Shown one piece after another: positions 25,644 through 33,906 of a stretch of 33,906 nt of DNA (positions are counted from its first letter, which is position 1; each line of letters begins with the position of its first letter). The stretch comes from Candidatus Fimimonas merdipullorum (lineage in GTDB: Bacteria; Bacillota; Clostridia; Christensenellales; CAG-314), in contig DVOC01000018.1 in assembly GCA_018713905.1 (NCBI GenBank), positions 1 through 33,906 on the forward strand, in the 5' to 3' direction. Both the position numbers and the translations under genes were made by a program. The notes under the pieces were generated by a model. It was not told the origin of the DNA. It did no database searches and saw only the letters and a list, made by a program, of their open reading frames with translations.

Positions 25644-26615
25644 TCAGAAGGTTTCCACAAGCTGATCGGCAAGGGCGTACAGCTCTTTGTTGAAGCTTTT
25701 GCGTTCGGAAAGCGCTTCCACGATGTCTTCGTCAATTATGACGTTGTGTCTTACGCCCACCACGCGGTTGGTTTTGCCGTCCAGCAGGCACTGAACGGCG
25801 TGAGCCGCCATTCTTACGCCCAAAAGCCTGTCCTGAAAGCTGGCGTCGCCGCCCCTTTGCAGGTGCCCCACCGTCATAGAACGAATGTTTATGCCGGGAA
25901 TGGCTTTTTTGACCTCGGCGCGCAGGTCTTCCGCCTTGCCTGCGCCTTCGGCAAGTACTATGATATTGTCCATTTTGCCGTGGTCGAGGTTGTTTTTGAT
26001 CCTGTCCACCACCTGCTGCACGGTAAAGGGAATTTCCGGCACCAGTATCATTTCGGCGGCGCTGGTAATGCCTGCGTACAGCGCAATGTCGCCGCAGTTT
26101 CTGCCCATCACTTCCACAATGCAGGAGCGGTCGTTGCAGGACATGGTGTCGCGCAGCATTTTTATGGTGTTCATCACCACGTTTACCGCCGTGTCGAAGC
26201 CCAGCGTGAAGTCGGTGTAGGCAAGGTCGTTGTCGATGGTGCCGGGGATGCCCATCGTCTGCACTCCGAAGCCGGTGGAAAGCGCCTTTGCGCCGTTGAA
26301 GCTGCCGTCGCCGCCTATTACCACAAGCCCGTCGATGCCGTTATCTTTAAGAGTCTGTACGGCTTTGCGCTGCCCCTCCTGCGTTTTCATCTCGTCGCAG
26401 CGCGCAGTGCGCAGAATGGTGCCGCCGCGGTGTATCACGTCGTCCACGTCGGTGACGGAAAGCTTGCGCACCTTGCCCTCGATAAGACCTTTGTAGCCGA
26501 GGTCTATGCCGTACACTTCCAAGCCGTGGTCTACGGCATATCTTACCGTTGCATATACGGCAGCGTTCATGCCCTGCGAATCGCCGCCGCTCGTCAGAAC
26601 TCCGATTCTTTTCAT
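25644..26615 (-). CDS. pfkA: ATP-dependent 6-phosphofructokinase
   Basis: MKRIGVLTSGGDSQGMNAAVYATVR, VIGGDGSFNGA, GIPGTIDNDLAYTDFTLGFDTA, MGRNCGDIALYAG; SD GGGAGAAAATC-ATG. Confidence 0.95.
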   Translation of the reverse strand: MKRIGVLTSGGDSQGMNAAVYATVRYAVDHGLEVYGIDLGYKGLIEGKVRKLSVTDVDDVIHRGGTILRTARCDEMKTQEGQRKAVQTLKDNGIDGLVVIGGDGSFNGAKALSTGFGVQTMGIPGTIDNDLAYTDFTLGFDTAVNVVMNTIKMLRDTMSCNDRSCIVEVMGRNCGDIALYAGITSAAEMILVPEIPFTVQQVVDRIKNNLDHGKMDNIIVLAEGAGKAEDLRAEVKKAIPGINIRSMTVGHLQRGGDASFQDRLLGVRMAAHAVQCLLDGKTNRVVGVRHNVIIDEDIVEALSERKSFNKELYALADQLVETF

Positions 26616-26667
26616 GATTTTCTCCCAAAGTGTTTTTTGCCGAAAAAACATGTTTCGGTCAAGAGTT

Positions 26668-26696
26668 ATTCTACCACAAAACTGTTTTTAATACAA
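26668..26696 (-). promoter_or_regulatory. pfkA promoter
   Basis: Minus strand TTGTAT-17 bp-TAGAAT. Confidence 0.65.
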
Positions 26697-26758
26697 CTTT
26701 TTGAAAGTATTTTTGTTTTTTGTTGTTTATTTTGTACGGTTTGAGATTTTTACAAATG

Positions 26759-26791
26759 CACGGGCAAGCCGAAAGTTTCGGCTTGCCCGTG
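26759..26791. repeat. Perfect inverted repeat, 16-nt arms
   Basis: CACGGGCAAGCCGAAA-G-TTTCGGCTTGCCCGTG. Confidence 0.85.
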
Positions 26792-26827
26792 TGATTACAC
26801 GTAAATTTTTGCGCCGCTGTCACAAAG

Positions 26828-26858
26828 TCTTTTGTCCCGTTTCGGAACGGACAAAAGA
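26828..26858. terminator. Hairpin downstream of the pot operon (terminator-like, bidirectional)
   Basis: TCTTTTGTCC(C)GTT-tcgg-AACGGACAAAAGA. Confidence 0.55.
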
Positions 26859-26896
26859 ACAGCTTGTCGTTCTAAAATATTCTTTGATAAAACTCG

Positions 26897-28552
26897 CTAT
26901 TCGTCGGCGCGCTTGACGATTACGCGCATTTTACTGCGTCGCTGCAACCACACCACCAGCGCCGTGACGCCCACTATCACCGCCGCCGCAAGCACCGTCC
27001 AGCCCAGCAGCGCCCACGCCGTTATGCCGGTAGAACGCACGTCCTCCCACATTGTGGACACCTTGTAGTTGTTGGCGCCGAAGTCGCGCATTACGCCCAG
27101 CTCCTCTATGCCTCGGTTGTACTCGTTGCCCGCCATTATTTCAAACGGGTAGCGCCAGTTGCTGTCGTCGATGGGATCGAAGTTGTTGAAGAAGTAATCC
27201 TCGAACTCCTGCCAGCTTGCGTAGTCGCACTCTTCCTGCGAAAGCACGTTGCCGTCCTCGTCGGTGATTTCCCAATCTTCGCCGTACACGTAGTAGCCCT
27301 GCGCCAGAATTTCGCGGCACTCGGCGTCGTTTTTGACCTTTTCGCCGTCCACCGCCGACGTGTAGCCTATTTCCATCATATTGTTGGCGGCAACGTACAG
27401 CTCGTTCAGAAAGTTGATAAATATCTTTGCCGCCTGCAAGTGGCTGTCGGGACAGGTTTTGGGGATAACCCAGCCGTCAAACCAGATGTTGCCGCTGTCG
27501 TGAGGCACGTAGTAGCCCAGCGTGTAGCCGCCGCTTTCCCCCTCGTCGTATTCCAGCATGGGATCGATATAGTCGTCGTCCCAGCTTTCCTCCACGGCGT
27601 ACAGCGCGTCGCCGCTCCACGCCAGATCGACGTAGGCTATGCCCTGAATCAGTTCGTTTTTGCCGAAGTCCACTTCGTAGCCGTAAAGCTGATCCTTTTG
27701 CGTTTTGAGCACGTCGCCGCAAAGCTCGATAAGCTGATCGTCCACGGTGTTTATCATGTCCCCCATGGAGAGCTCGGTATAAAGCTTGCCGTAGTTGGCG
27801 CTGTTTTTATCGGTGACGGTAAGCCCGTCCAGCATGCCCCTTTCCAGCATATAAAACACCGTTGCGGCGTAGCTGTCGCGAATGCTGTCCTTCATATATA
27901 TTCTGCCCGTAAGCCCGTCGGAAAGCATATTGCCGCTGCCGTCGTCGTTGAACAGAATGCCCCAGTTGGCTTTGTTGAGCGTTTCCCTGTCGTAGATACC
28001 CAGTTCTTCAAAATACACCTTGTTGTACAGTATGCCCAGCGTGCCGTACATATAGGGCACGAAATAGTCGGACATTTTTACCGTCTTGGCGCCGTCTGCG
28101 CCGTTGACCTGCACGCTACCGAACACTTCGTCTATCTTCTGCACGAATTGGGCGTCCACGTTGCCGCTGTTGTGCACGTAGCCGTTGAGGGAGGATGTGT
28201 CGATATAGTCCTCCGCCTCGCCGAAATAGTTCATTTCCAGCAGCATGTCCTGTTCCAGCAGCTTTTGAATGGCGTATTCGCTGGGGCACATCACGTCCAC
28301 TATGCTGTCGCCGTTAAGAATTTTGGTGAGCATGGTTTCGTTGGTATCGAAGGTGACGTAGGTCACCTTGATGTCCCTGCCCGTAAGGTTTTTGTAGTAC
28401 GCCTTGAAGTCGTCTTCGTAGTCGTAGATATAGTCCGCCCAGTTGTACACCACCAATTCGTCCACGTTTTCCTGAATGGGCTCGCAGGCGGCGTACAGCG
28501 CAAGCACGCAAAGCAGCATTACAGCCACTATCACAACAAAACTTTTTTTCAC
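26897..28552 (-). CDS. potD: Spermidine/putrescine-type substrate-binding protein with C-terminal TM anchor
   Basis: ELVVYNWADYI...VTYVTFDTNETMLTKIL...DVMCPSEYAIQKLL (PotD family); C-term ITAWALLGWTVLAAAVIVGVTALVVWLQRRSKMRVIVKRADE. Confidence 0.88.
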   Translation of the reverse strand: MKKSFVVIVAVMLLCVLALYAACEPIQENVDELVVYNWADYIYDYEDDFKAYYKNLTGRDIKVTYVTFDTNETMLTKILNGDSIVDVMCPSEYAIQKLLEQDMLLEMNYFGEAEDYIDTSSLNGYVHNSGNVDAQFVQKIDEVFGSVQVNGADGAKTVKMSDYFVPYMYGTLGILYNKVYFEELGIYDRETLNKANWGILFNDDGSGNMLSDGLTGRIYMKDSIRDSYAATVFYMLERGMLDGLTVTDKNSANYGKLYTELSMGDMINTVDDQLIELCGDVLKTQKDQLYGYEVDFGKNELIQGIAYVDLAWSGDALYAVEESWDDDYIDPMLEYDEGESGGYTLGYYVPHDSGNIWFDGWVIPKTCPDSHLQAAKIFINFLNELYVAANNMMEIGYTSAVDGEKVKNDAECREILAQGYYVYGEDWEITDEDGNVLSQEECDYASWQEFEDYFFNNFDPIDDSNWRYPFEIMAGNEYNRGIEELGVMRDFGANNYKVSTMWEDVRSTGITAWALLGWTVLAAAVIVGVTALVVWLQRRSKMRVIVKRADE

Positions 28553-28553
28553 T

Positions 28554-29363
28554 TTACGCCTCCTTGCGCTGCTGGCGTTTGATATTTATAAGCAGCAAAA
28601 GCGCCAGCACCACCACGAAGAAAATAGAGAACACGGCAAACCAGAAGGGCTCGAGGTTTTTGAGGCGCGCGTCCTCGTAGATATAGGTGGAAAGGGTTTC
28701 TATGCCCGTTTCTCCCTTGTTGAGCTGCGTTATGATGAAGTCGTCCAGCGATATGGTGAACGCCATTGCAAAGCCGGAAACAATGCCGGGCGCAAGGTAG
28801 GGCACCACCACCCTGAACAGGGCGCTCATCGGGTTTGCGCCGAGATCCAGCGCCGCCTCGTACATGTTGGGATCCATTTTTTGCAGCCGCGGCAAAATGG
28901 ACAGCACCACGTAGGGGGTGCAGAAGGACACGTGCCCTATTATCAGCCTTGTCCACCCCTGCGGGAAGATGAAGCTGAAAGCGGAGAAAAACACCATCAG
29001 CGACACCGCCATGACAATTTCGCTGTTTATCATAGGCAATTGGTTTACGGTAAGAGTCACCTTTTGGGCGCGTTTTCCCAAATAGAATATGCCTATGGTG
29101 GAGAAGGTGCCCAAAATTGTGGATATGACGCTTGCCGACGCGGCAAGTATCAGGGTGTTTTCCAAGGCGGCAAGCAGCTTTGCCGATTTGGGACCGTTGA
29201 AAATGGACACGTAGGCGTCAAAGGAAAAGCCGTTGTCGAAGGTAAAGTTGCTGTTGTTGGCAAAGCTGAAAACAATTATCACCACTATGGGCAGATACAG
29301 CGCAGCCAGCACCACGGCAAGATAGCCGTTGGCAAAAAACTTTTTCCAGAAAGAATTTTTCAT
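28554..29363 (-). CDS. potC: Spermidine/putrescine ABC transporter permease PotC
   Basis: VIIVFSFANNSNFTFDNGFSFDAYVSIF; EAALDLGANPMSALFRVVVPYLAPGI EAA loop. Confidence 0.92.
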   Translation of the reverse strand: MKNSFWKKFFANGYLAVVLAALYLPIVVIIVFSFANNSNFTFDNGFSFDAYVSIFNGPKSAKLLAALENTLILAASASVISTILGTFSTIGIFYLGKRAQKVTLTVNQLPMINSEIVMAVSLMVFFSAFSFIFPQGWTRLIIGHVSFCTPYVVLSILPRLQKMDPNMYEAALDLGANPMSALFRVVVPYLAPGIVSGFAMAFTISLDDFIITQLNKGETGIETLSTYIYEDARLKNLEPFWFAVFSIFFVVVLALLLLINIKRQQRKEA

Positions 29364-30154
29364 AACGTGCTCCTTACGCTGTCCTCTTTGTTGACAACGT
29401 TTACCAAAACGTTAGCCACTATCACCAGCACAAGCATGACGAGGCTCATAACGCTGCCCACGCCGAAGTTTTGCGCCACGGTGAACTTGGTGTTGATACT
29501 GTCGCCGAAAAGGTATATCTGCCTGTTGGAAAGCAGCTCCGAAATGGCGAAAGTGGAAATTGCCGGAATGAAGGTCATGGTTACGCCGCTTATTATGCCG
29601 GGGACGGACAGGGGCAGCACCGTTTTGAGCAGCACGGTAAGCTTGTCCGCGCCCAAGTCCTCCGCCGCCTCGACGTAGCCGTGGTCGATGGAGAGCAGCG
29701 TGGTGTGCAGGGGAAGTATCATGTAGGGCAGATAGTTGTACACCATGCCGAACACCACCGTGCCCATCCCCAGAGGCACGTCCAGCGAAAGGAAAATGGA
29801 CTTTAACGACAGCGTGCGAATGAGGAAGTTTACCCACATGGGCAAAATGAACAGCAGCACGAATACCTTGTTGCCGGCATGGTACTTTGCCAATATGTAC
29901 GCCACGGGATAGCCTATGGCAAGACATATCACGGTGGTGACAAGCCCTATTATGAGGGAGTTGCCCAGCACCGTCAGACTGCCGCTGTCGGCAAAGAAAT
30001 CCACAAAGTTCTGGAACGTCAGCTTGCCGTCCGCCACAAAAGCGTTGATGAGTATCAGCACAAGGGGAGTTACCACAAACACCAGCAGAAACGCCATGTA
30101 GGGGTAGGCGAACACCTTGCGGGAAAAATGCATTTTAATTGTCTTGCTTTTCAT
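29360..30154 (-). CDS. potB: Spermidine/putrescine ABC transporter permease PotB
   Basis: EAAEDLGADKLTVLLKTVLPLSVPGI EAA loop; ATGA overlap with potC. Confidence 0.92.
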   Translation of the reverse strand: MKSKTIKMHFSRKVFAYPYMAFLLVFVVTPLVLILINAFVADGKLTFQNFVDFFADSGSLTVLGNSLIIGLVTTVICLAIGYPVAYILAKYHAGNKVFVLLFILPMWVNFLIRTLSLKSIFLSLDVPLGMGTVVFGMVYNYLPYMILPLHTTLLSIDHGYVEAAEDLGADKLTVLLKTVLPLSVPGIISGVTMTFIPAISTFAISELLSNRQIYLFGDSINTKFTVAQNFGVGSVMSLVMLVLVIVANVLVNVVNKEDSVRSTL

Positions 30155-31595
30155 CTGCCGCCTCCACTATCAGTTTGTCGGGGGCAACCTTTATGCCCAC
30201 TCTGTCGTTGGTAAGCCACTCGTATTCGGTGTCTACAAAGAAATCGTAGTAGTCGTCGGTGCGCACTATGTACTGCCAATAGCTGCCCTTGTAGATAGAG
30301 GAAATGACGGTGGCGCCGATAACGCCGTCTTCCTCGTCGTCGGTAAGCTCCACGTCGTCGAAGTCGATGGACACCTTAACGTTGGTGCCTTCGGGCAAAG
30401 TGCTGTTGCAGGGGAAACGTCCCTCGCAAAACTCCACCACGCCCTGCTCGTAGATGACGCCCTCGACGGTGTTAATCAAACGGGACTTGTGCATTATGTG
30501 GAAGTCGAAGGGCTTGACGTAAAGACCTATGGTATCGCCCGTTTCCACCTTGACGTTGTCGTGGATTATTATCTCGTTACGCTCTTCCTCGCCGTAGGTG
30601 AGCGCCGTCACCTGATAGTGATCTCCCTTGAACACGCAGGAGAGCACCTCGGCTTTCAGCAGACACTTTTTGTCCTCTACGTCCACTATTTTTATGTCCT
30701 CGGGACGTATTATCACGTCGATAGGCTCGTTGCGTTTGAAGCCCTTGTCCACGCATTGGAAGGTATTGCCGGAAATTTCCACGCAGCAGTCCTTGACCAT
30801 GGTGCCGGAGAATATGTTGCTTTCCCCGATGAAGTCGGCAACGAAGGCGTTTGCCGGCTCGTCGTACACCTTGGAGGGGGTGCCTATCTGCTGAATTACG
30901 CCGTCTTTCATAACCACGATGGTATCGGACATGGTAAGCGCCTCTTCCTGATCGTGGGTGACGTACACAAAGGTTATGCCCAGCTTTTTGTGCATGGACA
31001 TAAGCTCCAGCTGCATGTCCTTGCGCATTTTGAGATCCAACGCCCCCAAAGGCTCGTCCAACAACAGCACCTGCGGCTCGTTTACCAGCGCACGGGCAAT
31101 GGCTACGCGCTGCTGCTGTCCGCCGGAAAGAGAGTTGACGGAGCGGTGTCCGTAGTCCTCGAGGTCTACCATTTTAAGGGCGGAATTGACCTTGTCGGCA
31201 ATTTCCTTTTTGGTAAGACGGCGCATTTTTTGCACCTCGTTGCCCTTTTTGTCCACGTAGGGCGCCCCGTCGGGCACCACTTTGAGCTTCAGCCCGAAGG
31301 CGATGTTGCCGAAAACGGAAAGGTGAGGGAAAAGCGCATACTTTTGAAACACCGTGTTTATGTTGCGCTTGTGGGGAGGAAGATCGGTTATGTCCTGCCC
31401 GTTGAAAAATATCCTGCCCTCGGTGGGCTGCTCGAACCCCGCGATCATTCTGAGCGTCGTGGTCTTGCCGCAGCCGGAGGGGCCCAAAAGCGTTACGAAT
31501 TCTCCCCTGCGTATGGAAAGAGAAACGTTTTTTACCACCGGCTTGTCGTCGTAGGATTTGTACACGTTTTTGATTTCAATTATTTTGTCGTCCAT
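30135..31595 (-). CDS. potA: Spermidine/putrescine ABC transporter ATPase PotA, extended C-terminus
   Basis: GPSGCGKTTTLRMIAGFEQPTEG, LSGGQQQRVAIARAL, VLLLDEPLGALD; about 486 aa; 20-nt overlap with potB. Confidence 0.94.
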   Translation of the reverse strand: MDDKIIEIKNVYKSYDDKPVVKNVSLSIRRGEFVTLLGPSGCGKTTTLRMIAGFEQPTEGRIFFNGQDITDLPPHKRNINTVFQKYALFPHLSVFGNIAFGLKLKVVPDGAPYVDKKGNEVQKMRRLTKKEIADKVNSALKMVDLEDYGHRSVNSLSGGQQQRVAIARALVNEPQVLLLDEPLGALDLKMRKDMQLELMSMHKKLGITFVYVTHDQEEALTMSDTIVVMKDGVIQQIGTPSKVYDEPANAFVADFIGESNIFSGTMVKDCCVEISGNTFQCVDKGFKRNEPIDVIIRPEDIKIVDVEDKKCLLKAEVLSCVFKGDHYQVTALTYGEEERNEIIIHDNVKVETGDTIGLYVKPFDFHIMHKSRLINTVEGVIYEQGVVEFCEGRFPCNSTLPEGTNVKVSIDFDDVELTDDEEDGVIGATVISSIYKGSYWQYIVRTDDYYDFFVDTEYEWLTNDRVGIKVAPDKLIVEAADEKQDN

Positions 31596-31610
31596 TTTTG
31601 CCCGACCTCC

Positions 31611-32147
31611 CTAAAAATTTGACGGGGTTGTTACCCACAATATCTTACATTCGCCCTTGCCGGCGTTGCGTATGAAATGCTGCTTTTTGCCCTCTATGGA
31701 AAATGCGTCGCCGGCGTTTGCCGTAAACTTTTCGCGCAGGGTGACTATCTCCGCTTTGCCTTGCAGCACGTAGCCCACTTCCTCTCCCTCGAAGGGCAGC
31801 CGCTCCTCGCATTGCCCGCCCTGCGGCAGGGTGAGAATTATCGGCTCCATTTGCTTTACCTGCGAATTGGGAATGAGCCACGTGTTTGTGCCGTCGCCGT
31901 TTTTTGAAAGGAAAAAATCCTGCGGCGTAAACACCACCTGCTCGTGCTTGGGTTCGGAAAAAAATTCCTGCAAGGAAACGCCCAACACGTGCAGAATGTC
32001 TTCAAGCGTCGCTATAGAGGGGGAACACAGGTCGTTTTCCAACTGGGAAATGTATCCCTTGGTCAGTTCCGTGCGCTGCGCCAGCTCCTCCTGAGTCAGA
32101 TCCAGTTGTAATCGGTGCTGCTTTATTTTTTTGCCTATTTCCACCAT
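31611..32147 (-). CDS. XRE-family regulator with C-terminal cupin domain (PuuR-like)
   Basis: MVEIGKKIKQHRLQLDLTQEELAQRTELTKGYISQLENDLCSPSIATLEDIL HTH plus cupin; start at 32147; directly upstream of potA. Confidence 0.9.
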   Translation of the reverse strand: MVEIGKKIKQHRLQLDLTQEELAQRTELTKGYISQLENDLCSPSIATLEDILHVLGVSLQEFFSEPKHEQVVFTPQDFFLSKNGDGTNTWLIPNSQVKQMEPIILTLPQGGQCEERLPFEGEEVGYVLQGKAEIVTLREKFTANAGDAFSIEGKKQHFIRNAGKGECKILWVTTPSNF

Positions 32148-32285
32148 TTTTCGCCATTCCTCGCAATAAAAAACGCCCACCGACAAACAGGAAAATATTT
32201 TAACGTACTGCCGCATTTCACGACGGGCGCTCGACGGCGCTCATATACCTAAAATAAATTTGTTTGCCTTGGGCAACTTGGTTAC

Positions 32286-32314
32286 AGTATATAACGGCAA
32301 TTAAGCAATGTCAA
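32286..32314 (-). promoter_or_regulatory. Promoter of the XRE-cupin/pot operon
   Basis: Minus strand TTGACA-17 bp-TATACT; nearby dyad TTGCC-ttg-GGCAA. Confidence 0.8.
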
Positions 32315-32812
32315 ACGTTTTAGTTAATATTTCTAAACTTTTTTTAATTTTGCTAAACAAAAAGTCAAAAATAGCAAAACACCGCTGTTGAAAACGCGGC
32401 GAGCACAGGCAAAAAACATTGCAAAACGGACGAAAAGGCGACGGGAGAATTGCAGAAAGAGGAAGAAGAATATTGAAAAAAACAAGACGATGTTGCAGGG
32501 CAAATCGAAGGGCTTGACGAACCACATAAGGCAAATCGGTTTTGTGGGGACAACAATGCAAAGAGGGTGTTGAAAAGATTGTATTAAAAGTAATGAGGAA
32601 AATAGCGTCAAACAAAACGTTTGCCGCAGCACAAAGGGCAACGGGCGAAAGGCATTGCTCACGACCTAAATGGCAAAATTATGCAACGGTGTGAATGACA
32701 CAGCGGTTTCGCAAGCGGCGACAGCTACGAAAAAAACAAAAACCGCCGCGACACGGGCGGGCGAGGGCAAGCCACGTTGCAACAACGCAGCCGCCCCAAC
32801 AATGCGCACAGG

Positions 32813-32850
32813 CGCAAAAAAAACGCCTTGCGCAAGCTTGCAAGGCGTTT
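32813..32850 (-). terminator. Rho-independent terminator of rplI
   Basis: Minus strand AAACGCCTTGC...GCAAGGCGTTTTTTTT. Confidence 0.85.
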
Positions 32851-32855
32851 GACGG

Positions 32856-33293
32856 TCAGTCTACCACCACCGTGACGGAAACAGCCACTTCGGCATACAT
32901 TTTTACGTTGACGGGGTATCTGCCCGCCGTCTTGATGGGGGCTTTCAATACCACCTGTTTTTTGTCTACGGCAAAGCCCATTTTGCAAAGCTGCTCGGCA
33001 ATTTCCTTGTTGGTTATGCTGCCGAACATTTTGCCGTTTGCCCCCTTTGCCGCCGAAAGGTGCACTTCCTGCCCCTTGAGCTTTTTGGCGTCTTCCAGCG
33101 CCTGCTGTCTTTCCGCTTCCTTTTGTTTGGCGACAGCCTGTTTGTGAATGGCGACGCTGTTCAGCGTGTCTGCCGTGGCAACAGTTGCCAAGCCCTTTTT
33201 GAGCAGAAAATTGTTGGCGTAGCCGTCGGACACGTTTACTATATCGCCTTTTTTGCCCTGCCCCTTTACGTCCTGTAAAAGAAGAACCTTCAT
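32856..33293 (-). CDS. rplI: 50S ribosomal protein L9
   Basis: [36 protein letters not shown]; start at 33293. Confidence 0.97.
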   Translation of the reverse strand: MKVLLLQDVKGQGKKGDIVNVSDGYANNFLLKKGLATVATADTLNSVAIHKQAVAKQKEAERQQALEDAKKLKGQEVHLSAAKGANGKMFGSITNKEIAEQLCKMGFAVDKKQVVLKAPIKTAGRYPVNVKMYAEVAVSVTVVVD

Positions 33294-33590
33294 TTTTTCC
33301 TCCAAGGCGAAACCGCCCTTTGTTTTGTTCGTAAAACATTATACAACAACGGGGAAAATAAGTCAATACCGAAAGGCAATGCAACGGGAACGGGGATACC
33401 TGCACGGGCAACTTTGCCCCGTTATTGGGACGACGTACGGCGGAAAACGCGAAGAGGGCGTTCGCTTGCGGCAGGCGAAAAGTCCTGTTCCCCGTCGCCA
33501 TGCGTCGCAGCTTGACGGCAAAGCAACGCGCCGACGTCAAGAGGTATCAAAAGGAAAAAAGCCGTCAACAATATGGGCAAGGAGGTAACG

Positions 33591-33740
33591 ATGAAAAACC
33601 AACAGACCATTATGTGCGACGTTTGCGCATGCAAACACCACAACAAAAGCAACGGCTGCTGCAAGCTTGCGCAGATAACGGTGACTCCCACCGACGACTG
33701 CGCCACCGCACACTATTGCAAGGACTACGAAAAGAAGTGA
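33591..33740 (+). CDS. DUF1540-like Cys-rich small protein; not in the supplied ORF track
   Basis: SD AAGGAGGTAACG-ATG; 49 aa MKNQQTIMCDVCACKHHNKSNGCCKLAQITVTPTDDCATAHYCKDYEKK*; DUF1540 Cys spacing. Confidence 0.8.
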   Translation: MKNQQTIMCDVCACKHHNKSNGCCKLAQITVTPTDDCATAHYCKDYEKK

Positions 33741-33782
33741 TCTTTGCAGCATTCAGCAGGGTTGGCGTTGCCCAAAAACGCA

Positions 33783-33812
33783 CAAAAAGGTCGGGGTTAC
33801 CCGACCTTTTTT
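33783..33812 (+). terminator. Rho-independent terminator of the DUF1540 gene
   Basis: AAAAAGGTCGGG-gtta-CCCGACCTTTTTT. Confidence 0.9.
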
Positions 33813-33906
33813 GTGCGTTTGTAAATTAATTCTATGTGTTACATATAAGCATAAATACACACATTTTGCATTGTCCCTTTATAATTACCGAATCGCGGCG
33901 AACTTG

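Noticed and set aside
32333-32662. 109-aa and 104-aa minus ORFs rich in Phe/Leu/Cys
   Set aside because: Low-complexity translation of A-rich intergenic DNA; overlaps the upstream region of the XRE promoter; no SD.

Overview
This 33.9 kb window looks chromosomal and Firmicutes/Clostridia-like. That is inferred from gene order and signals: a yqfC-yqfD-phoH-pgpH-ybeY-era-yqzL-recO cluster, strong Shine-Dalgarno sites, and TTGACA/TATAAT promoters. From left to right it contains: a NUDIX-like/GNAT/ASCH fusion protein; an EF-G-like GTPase; a MurI-fold protein without catalytic Cys residues; a tmRNA (ssrA) gene missing from the ORF track; a Pr6Pr-type membrane protein; a heterodimeric ABC exporter; the recO-yqzL-era-ybeY-pgpH-phoH-yqfD-yqfC cluster; a copper operon (copA with a C-terminal CopZ-like domain, then csoR) behind a clear CsoR-type operator; a membrane GDPD; an SLC13/ArsB-type permease; a GNAT; a membrane protein with a PlsC-like domain; pfkA; a potABCD-type polyamine ABC operon with an XRE-cupin regulator; rplI; and a DUF1540 mini-protein. 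I see no CRISPR array, transposon, prophage or rRNA, and no tRNA apart from the tRNA-like part of tmRNA. Most of the window is ordinary. The observations I would follow up are: an internal SD+ATG in copA at the CopZ-like domain; the catalytically degenerate racemase; the triple-domain fusion; a possible ACG start for phoH; a nearly leaderless PlsC-like gene behind tandem promoters; two structured intergenic RNA candidates; the short PgpH; and the C-terminally anchored PotD. I found nothing I can defend as a new multi-gene system.
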